Shown: positions 22,566 through 26,064 of the stretch, in pieces
Position numbering within the stretch: the first letter of the stretch is position 1
Layout: each line of letters starts with the position of its first letter
Origin: an uncultured Eubacteriales bacterium
Lineage (GTDB): Bacteria > Bacillota > Clostridia > Oscillospirales > CAG-272
Length of the DNA stretch: 26,064 nucleotides
Direction: 5' to 3'
Assembly (NCBI GenBank): GCA_900547725.1
Contig: URHR01000024.1
Coordinates: 1 to 26,064 of the forward strand
Program-made: the position numbers and the translations under genes
Notes under the pieces: model-generated
Seen by the model: the letters and a program-made list of their open reading frames with translations, nothing else
Told to the model about the DNA's origin: nothing
The model's database searches: none

Positions 22566-23603
22566 TTGGAAACTGAGATCGTTGTTGTAAGCGACCCCGC
22601 ACGGCAGGAAAGCGATTTGCGGCGCGCGGCGGATGTCCTGCGCCGCGGCGGACTGGTCGTGTTCCCGACCGAAACCGTGTACGGACTCGGCGGCGACGCA
22701 ACCGACGCGGAAGCGTCTGAAAAAATCTATGCGGCGAAGGGCAGACCCTCCGATAACCCGCTCATCATTCATATCGCAGAGCCTGCGGACGCGGAGAAGT
22801 ACGCCATCACAAACCCCACCTACTACCGCCTTGCAAAAGCGTTTATGCCGGGGCCTTTGACCGTCATTCTCCCTCGCCGGGAGATCATCCCGCTTGCAAC
22901 CACGGGCGGACTGGAAACCGTGGCAGTCCGTTGCCCCTCACACCCCGTTGCACACCGCCTGATCGCACTGTGCGGCTTTCCGATCGCCGCGCCGTCCGCA
23001 AACCTCTCGGGGAAGCCCTCCCCTACCTGCGCCGCAGATGTCGCGCATGACATGAACGGACGCGTGGATATGATCCTTGACGGCGGAGAAAGCGAAATCG
23101 GACTGGAGTCCACCATCGTCAAAATCGACGGTGACAGCCTGACTCTCCTGCGCCCCGGCGGAATTACTTACGACGCGCTCTGCATGGTCTGCGACCGCGT
23201 GACGGTTGCCGACGCGGTGACCCACCAGCTTGCCGCCAACGAGCGCCCGCTCTCCCCCGGGATGAAATACCGCCACTACGCGCCCGACGCGCCGGTGGTC
23301 CTGCTTCACGGGGACGAGGACCGGATTCTTGCTTTCCTGCGCGCGGAACAGGCGGCGCGAAAGTGCGCAATCCTCTGCTACGACGAGGAATGCGCCGCGC
23401 TCGCGCCCGAAGGGCTGATTCCCGTTGGCGCGCGGGACGACCTTGCCACGCAGGCGCACCGTCTCTTTACCGCCCTGCGGCAGGCAGATCGCTCCGGCGC
23501 GGAGATCATTTACGCCCATCTCCCGCCGCAGGATGGCTTGGGTCTGGCTCTCTACAACCGCATGATCCGCGCGGCGGCGCACACCGTGCGCGAGATCCGC
23601 TGA
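22566..23603 (+). CDS. L-threonylcarbamoyladenylate synthase, two-domain Sua5 type
   Basis: Makes threonylcarbamoyl-AMP from threonine, bicarbonate and ATP, the first step of the t6A37 modification of ANN-decoding tRNAs. The 345-residue protein has the YrdC domain (VVFPTETVYGLGGDA, KGRPSDNPLIIHI at 58-70, AFMPGPLTVIL, APSANLSGKPSPT, ESTIVKIDGDSLTLLRPGGI) and, after SPGMKYRHYAPDAPV, the C-terminal Sua5 domain. The start codon is TTG at 22566, with AAGGAG six bases upstream; no nearer ATG fits. In many Firmicutes it follows prfA and prmC; here it is separated from prfA by the repeat block. Confidence 0.94.
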   Translation: METEIVVVSDPARQESDLRRAADVLRRGGLVVFPTETVYGLGGDATDAEASEKIYAAKGRPSDNPLIIHIAEPADAEKYAITNPTYYRLAKAFMPGPLTVILPRREIIPLATTGGLETVAVRCPSHPVAHRLIALCGFPIAAPSANLSGKPSPTCAADVAHDMNGRVDMILDGGESEIGLESTIVKIDGDSLTLLRPGGITYDALCMVCDRVTVADAVTHQLAANERPLSPGMKYRHYAPDAPVVLLHGDEDRILAFLRAEQAARKCAILCYDEECAALAPEGLIPVGARDDLATQAHRLFTALRQADRSGAEIIYAHLPPQDGLGLALYNRMIRAAAHTVREIR

Positions 23604-23646
23604 CCGCTCCCGACGACAACTTACAGAAAGGAACCTCCGATTCGAC

Positions 23647-25833
23647 ATGGCGAAAAAGAAAGAAGAAAAAGTCATTCACTATGCCCCCATCGTTTATCAA
23701 CCGATCACCGAGACGATTGAAAAGAACTACATGCCTTATGTCATGAGCGTCATTGTCTCGCGCGCGATTCCCGAAATCGACGGTCTGAAGCCCGCACACC
23801 GCAAACTGCTTTACACGATGTACAAAATGGGGCTTCTCACAGGTCCGCGAACCAAGAGCGCGAACATTGTCGGTCAGACCATGCGCCTGAACCCGCACGG
23901 TGACGCCTCCATTTACGAAACGATGGTTCGTCTGACGCGCGGCAACGCAACGCTTCTGCACCCGCTTGTGGATTCCAAAGGATCTTTTGGTAAGCAGTAT
24001 TCCTCCGACATGAAATACGCGGCAGCGCGTTATACCGAATGCAAACTCGACCCGATTTGCGCCGAGCTGTTCGGCGGCATTGACAAGAATGCCGTGGACA
24101 TGGTGGACAACTACGACGCGACGATGAAAGAGCCGCTCCTGCTTCCCACCACCTTCCCCAACATTCTGGTCATGCCCAACATGGGGATTGCGGTTGGTAT
24201 GGCTTCCAACATCTGCTCGTTCAACCTTGCGGAGGTCTGCGACGGGACGATTGCCCTGCTCCGCAAGCCAAACCTGACTGTTGACAAGCTGATGGAGATC
24301 ATCAAAGCGCCCGACTTTTCGGGCGGCGGCATGATTCTTTACGACCGCGAGCAGATGAAACAGATTTACGAGACGGGGCAAGGCTCGGTTCGTCTGCGGG
24401 CACGTTATGTTTACGACAAGACGAACAACTGCATTGAGATCGTACAGATTCCCTACTCCACGACAATCGAGCTGATTCAGGCGAAGCTGACGGCGCTTTA
24501 CAAGGAAGGCAAGCTGAAGGAGGTCACCGATTTCCGCGACGAAATCGACCTCAACGGCTTCAAGCTGACGTTGGACATCCGCAAGGGCATTGACCCCGAC
24601 AAGCTGATGGCGAAGCTTTTCCGCCAGACTCCGCTTGAGGACAGCTTCAAGTGCAATTTCAATGTGCTGATTGACTCCGTCCCGCGCACGATGGGGCTGA
24701 TCGGGATTCTTTCGGAGTGGATCCGTTTCCGTCTCGGCTGTCTGCGGCGGGAACTGGAATTCGATCTGCAGAAGAAAAAAGACCGCCTGCATCTGCTGTT
24801 GGCGCTCGGAAAAATTCTGCTTGACATTGACAAGGCGATCCGCATCATCCGCAAGACCGAAAAGGACGAGGATGTTGTGCCGAACCTGATGAAGGGCTTT
24901 GACATTGACGAGATTCAGGCAAATTTCATTGCCGACATCAAGTTGCGCAACCTGAACCGCGAGTACATTCTGAACCGCATTTCCGACATTGAGGGACTTC
25001 AGAAAGAGATTGCGGAGATGGAAGATATTCTGGCGGACGAACTGCGGCAGAAGGCGGTTATCATCGGGCAATTGACCGAGATTAAGAAAAAGTACGGTCA
25101 GCCGCGGCGGTCGCAGATTGTCAACGACTGGACGCAGGTTTCAACCGAGGAACTGAACGAAGCGGAGAACTATAACGCGCGGTTTGTGCTGACACGGGAG
25201 GGATACTTCAAGAAGATCACCTTCCAATCTCTGCGTGGCAACGACGAGCAGAAATGCAAGGACGGCGACGAGATTCTCAACATGATAGACGGCGAGAACC
25301 GCGACGATCTGATCTTCTTCACCGATCACGCGCAGCTTTACCGCGCGAAGGCGGACGATTTTGACACGACAAAGGCTTCGGCTCTCGGCGAATATCTGCC
25401 TGTGAAGCTGAAGATGGATTCCGACGAGAAGCCGATTCTGATGAACGTTCAGAACAGCTACCCTGCGAAGGAAAACGTGGTATTCCTGTTTGCGAACGGC
25501 AAGGGCGTTCGGGTATCGGTTTCAAACTACGAGATCTCGGGCAACCGTCGGCGGATTACCTCGGCGTTCTCGGACAAGTCCCCGGTTGTGGCGGCGTTTT
25601 ACGAAAAAGAGCCGTTTGAACTCCTTTTGGTTTCCTCCGACAATCGCGGGATTGTGATCAAGTCCTCTTTGATTCCGGTCATGTCCACGCGAACCTCGGG
25701 CGGTGTGACGTTGATGTCCCTGAAGGCTGGGCAGACGGTGGTTCGCGCGTCGCGCGACCTTTCCTCACTTGCCGACGGTTCCAAGGGGTTGAAAAAACTG
25801 AAAATTCCGGCAACCGGCGTGCCGCTGAAATAA
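23647..25833 (+). CDS. Type II DNA topoisomerase subunit A (GyrA/ParC-like)
   Basis: DNA-cutting subunit of gyrase or topoisomerase IV. The 728-residue protein has MPYVMSVIVSRAIPEIDGLKPAHRKLLY at 29-56 region, the active-site Tyr129 in AAARYTE, and the GMASNICSFNL block. In the quinolone pocket the usual Ser83 is Ala87 and Asp87 is Glu91 (PHGDASIYE). The C-terminal DNA-wrapping half is shorter than in true GyrA, with weak beta-propeller repeats, and a GyrA-box is not evident. This fits the ParC-like second A subunit common in clostridia. Its B subunit is not in the window. An AAGGAACC-type ribosome site precedes the ATG. Confidence 0.88.
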   Translation: MAKKKEEKVIHYAPIVYQPITETIEKNYMPYVMSVIVSRAIPEIDGLKPAHRKLLYTMYKMGLLTGPRTKSANIVGQTMRLNPHGDASIYETMVRLTRGNATLLHPLVDSKGSFGKQYSSDMKYAAARYTECKLDPICAELFGGIDKNAVDMVDNYDATMKEPLLLPTTFPNILVMPNMGIAVGMASNICSFNLAEVCDGTIALLRKPNLTVDKLMEIIKAPDFSGGGMILYDREQMKQIYETGQGSVRLRARYVYDKTNNCIEIVQIPYSTTIELIQAKLTALYKEGKLKEVTDFRDEIDLNGFKLTLDIRKGIDPDKLMAKLFRQTPLEDSFKCNFNVLIDSVPRTMGLIGILSEWIRFRLGCLRRELEFDLQKKKDRLHLLLALGKILLDIDKAIRIIRKTEKDEDVVPNLMKGFDIDEIQANFIADIKLRNLNREYILNRISDIEGLQKEIAEMEDILADELRQKAVIIGQLTEIKKKYGQPRRSQIVNDWTQVSTEELNEAENYNARFVLTREGYFKKITFQSLRGNDEQKCKDGDEILNMIDGENRDDLIFFTDHAQLYRAKADDFDTTKASALGEYLPVKLKMDSDEKPILMNVQNSYPAKENVVFLFANGKGVRVSVSNYEISGNRRRITSAFSDKSPVVAAFYEKEPFELLLVSSDNRGIVIKSSLIPVMSTRTSGGVTLMSLKAGQTVVRASRDLSSLADGSKGLKKLKIPATGVPLK

Positions 25834-25851
25834 GCCGGATGGAGGTTTACG

Positions 25852-25983
25852 ATGCAAAATAACAATCAGCCCAAGCCCCGTCACTCTTTGGCTACCCGCA
25901 TTCTCGCTCTGATTCTGAGCATTCTTGTGGCGGGCAGTGCTTTGACCGTTATTTTACAGCTTGTTTTTAACATTTTCGGATAA
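25852..25983 (+). CDS. Small single-span membrane protein, 43 residues
   Basis: A 43-residue open frame from ATG 25852 to TAA 25981, with GGAGG 6 bases upstream and 18 bases after the topoisomerase stop. A polar, basic N-terminus (about 17 residues, ending HSLATR) is followed by one hydrophobic helix of about 23 residues, ILALILSILVAGSALTVI and on, and a short FNIFG end. Good ribosome site, co-directional position and a clean membrane helix make translation likely. It resembles in form the short DUF4044-type clostridial membrane proteins, but I cannot confirm that. Function unknown. Confidence 0.7.
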   Translation: MQNNNQPKPRHSLATRILALILSILVAGSALTVILQLVFNIFG

Positions 25984-25984
25984 G

Positions 25985-26064
25985 ACCTCGGGGCTTTGCC
26001 CCGAACCCTACAAGGGGCTTCTTGAAGAGAAGCAACGCTTCGCTACGGGCAGTTGCAATGCAAC
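25985..26064 (-). repeat. Dispersed palindromic repeat, module Q, copy 4 (inverted)
   Basis: Reverse complement carries the core GTAGCGAAGCGTTGCTT and the hairpin TCGGGGC-ttt-GCCCCGA at 25988-26004. It begins directly after the small membrane protein stop, so the hairpin may end that transcript. The copy runs to the window edge and may be cut. Confidence 0.75.

Noticed and set aside
23506..25071. 521-residue minus-strand open frame
   Set aside because: Antisense of the topoisomerase gene; no domain, no ribosome site.

Overview
The window looks like part of the chromosome of an anaerobic, gut-type Clostridia member (Firmicutes). The grounds are strong AGGAGG-type ribosome binding sites, tightly overlapping operons, a lipobox lipoprotein, a ParC-like type II topoisomerase A subunit, M18 aminopeptidase, RsmI, PrfA, Sua5 and a coaE-transglycosylase pair. 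Most genes are GC-rich by eye; an exopolysaccharide block is clearly more AT-rich. I see no tRNA, rRNA, transposase or CRISPR array.

Layout. (1) 1-317: intergenic DNA built from palindromic dispersed repeats. (2) 318-1869: a divergent pair, a zinc N-acetylmuramoyl-L-alanine amidase (-) and the 16S rRNA methyltransferase RsmI (+), closed by a bidirectional terminator at 1884-1927. (3) 10908 down to 1934, minus strand: a surface-polysaccharide operon. A phosphoglycosyl transferase is followed by a glycosyltransferase, a 51-residue glycosyltransferase remnant, three more glycosyltransferases alternating with two hexapeptide acyltransferases, a Wzy-like polymerase and a nucleotidyltransferase-fold protein. 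A consensus promoter lies at 11023-11051. No flippase or chain-length regulator is present. (4) 11233-16592, plus strand: a five-gene operon with a consensus promoter and two GTTAG-N6-CTAAC palindromes in its leader. It encodes a two-lobed flavodoxin-like protein, a BtuC/FecCD permease, an ABC ATPase, a substrate-binding lipoprotein and a HemN-like radical SAM enzyme. I read it as anaerobic haem (tetrapyrrole) import and ring opening for iron. This is the most interesting system in the window. (5) 16714-21578: a promoter followed by a Gfo/Idh/MocA oxidoreductase, CoaE, a lytic transglycosylase, M18 aminopeptidase and PrfA, closely packed. (6) 21579-22565: about 1 kb without genes, made of nested inverted repeats and dispersed palindromic modules, lying between prfA and sua5 where prmC is commonly found. 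(7) 22566-25983: Sua5 with a TTG start, a GyrA/ParC-type subunit and a 43-residue membrane peptide, then another repeat copy in inverted orientation.

How they work together: the lipoprotein would capture the ligand, the permease and ATPase would import it, and the radical SAM enzyme with the flavodoxin as electron donor would process it without oxygen. The polysaccharide operon would build a lipid-linked, acylated repeat unit on undecaprenyl phosphate. The remaining genes are housekeeping: translation termination, tRNA t6A modification, CoA synthesis, wall turnover and DNA topology.
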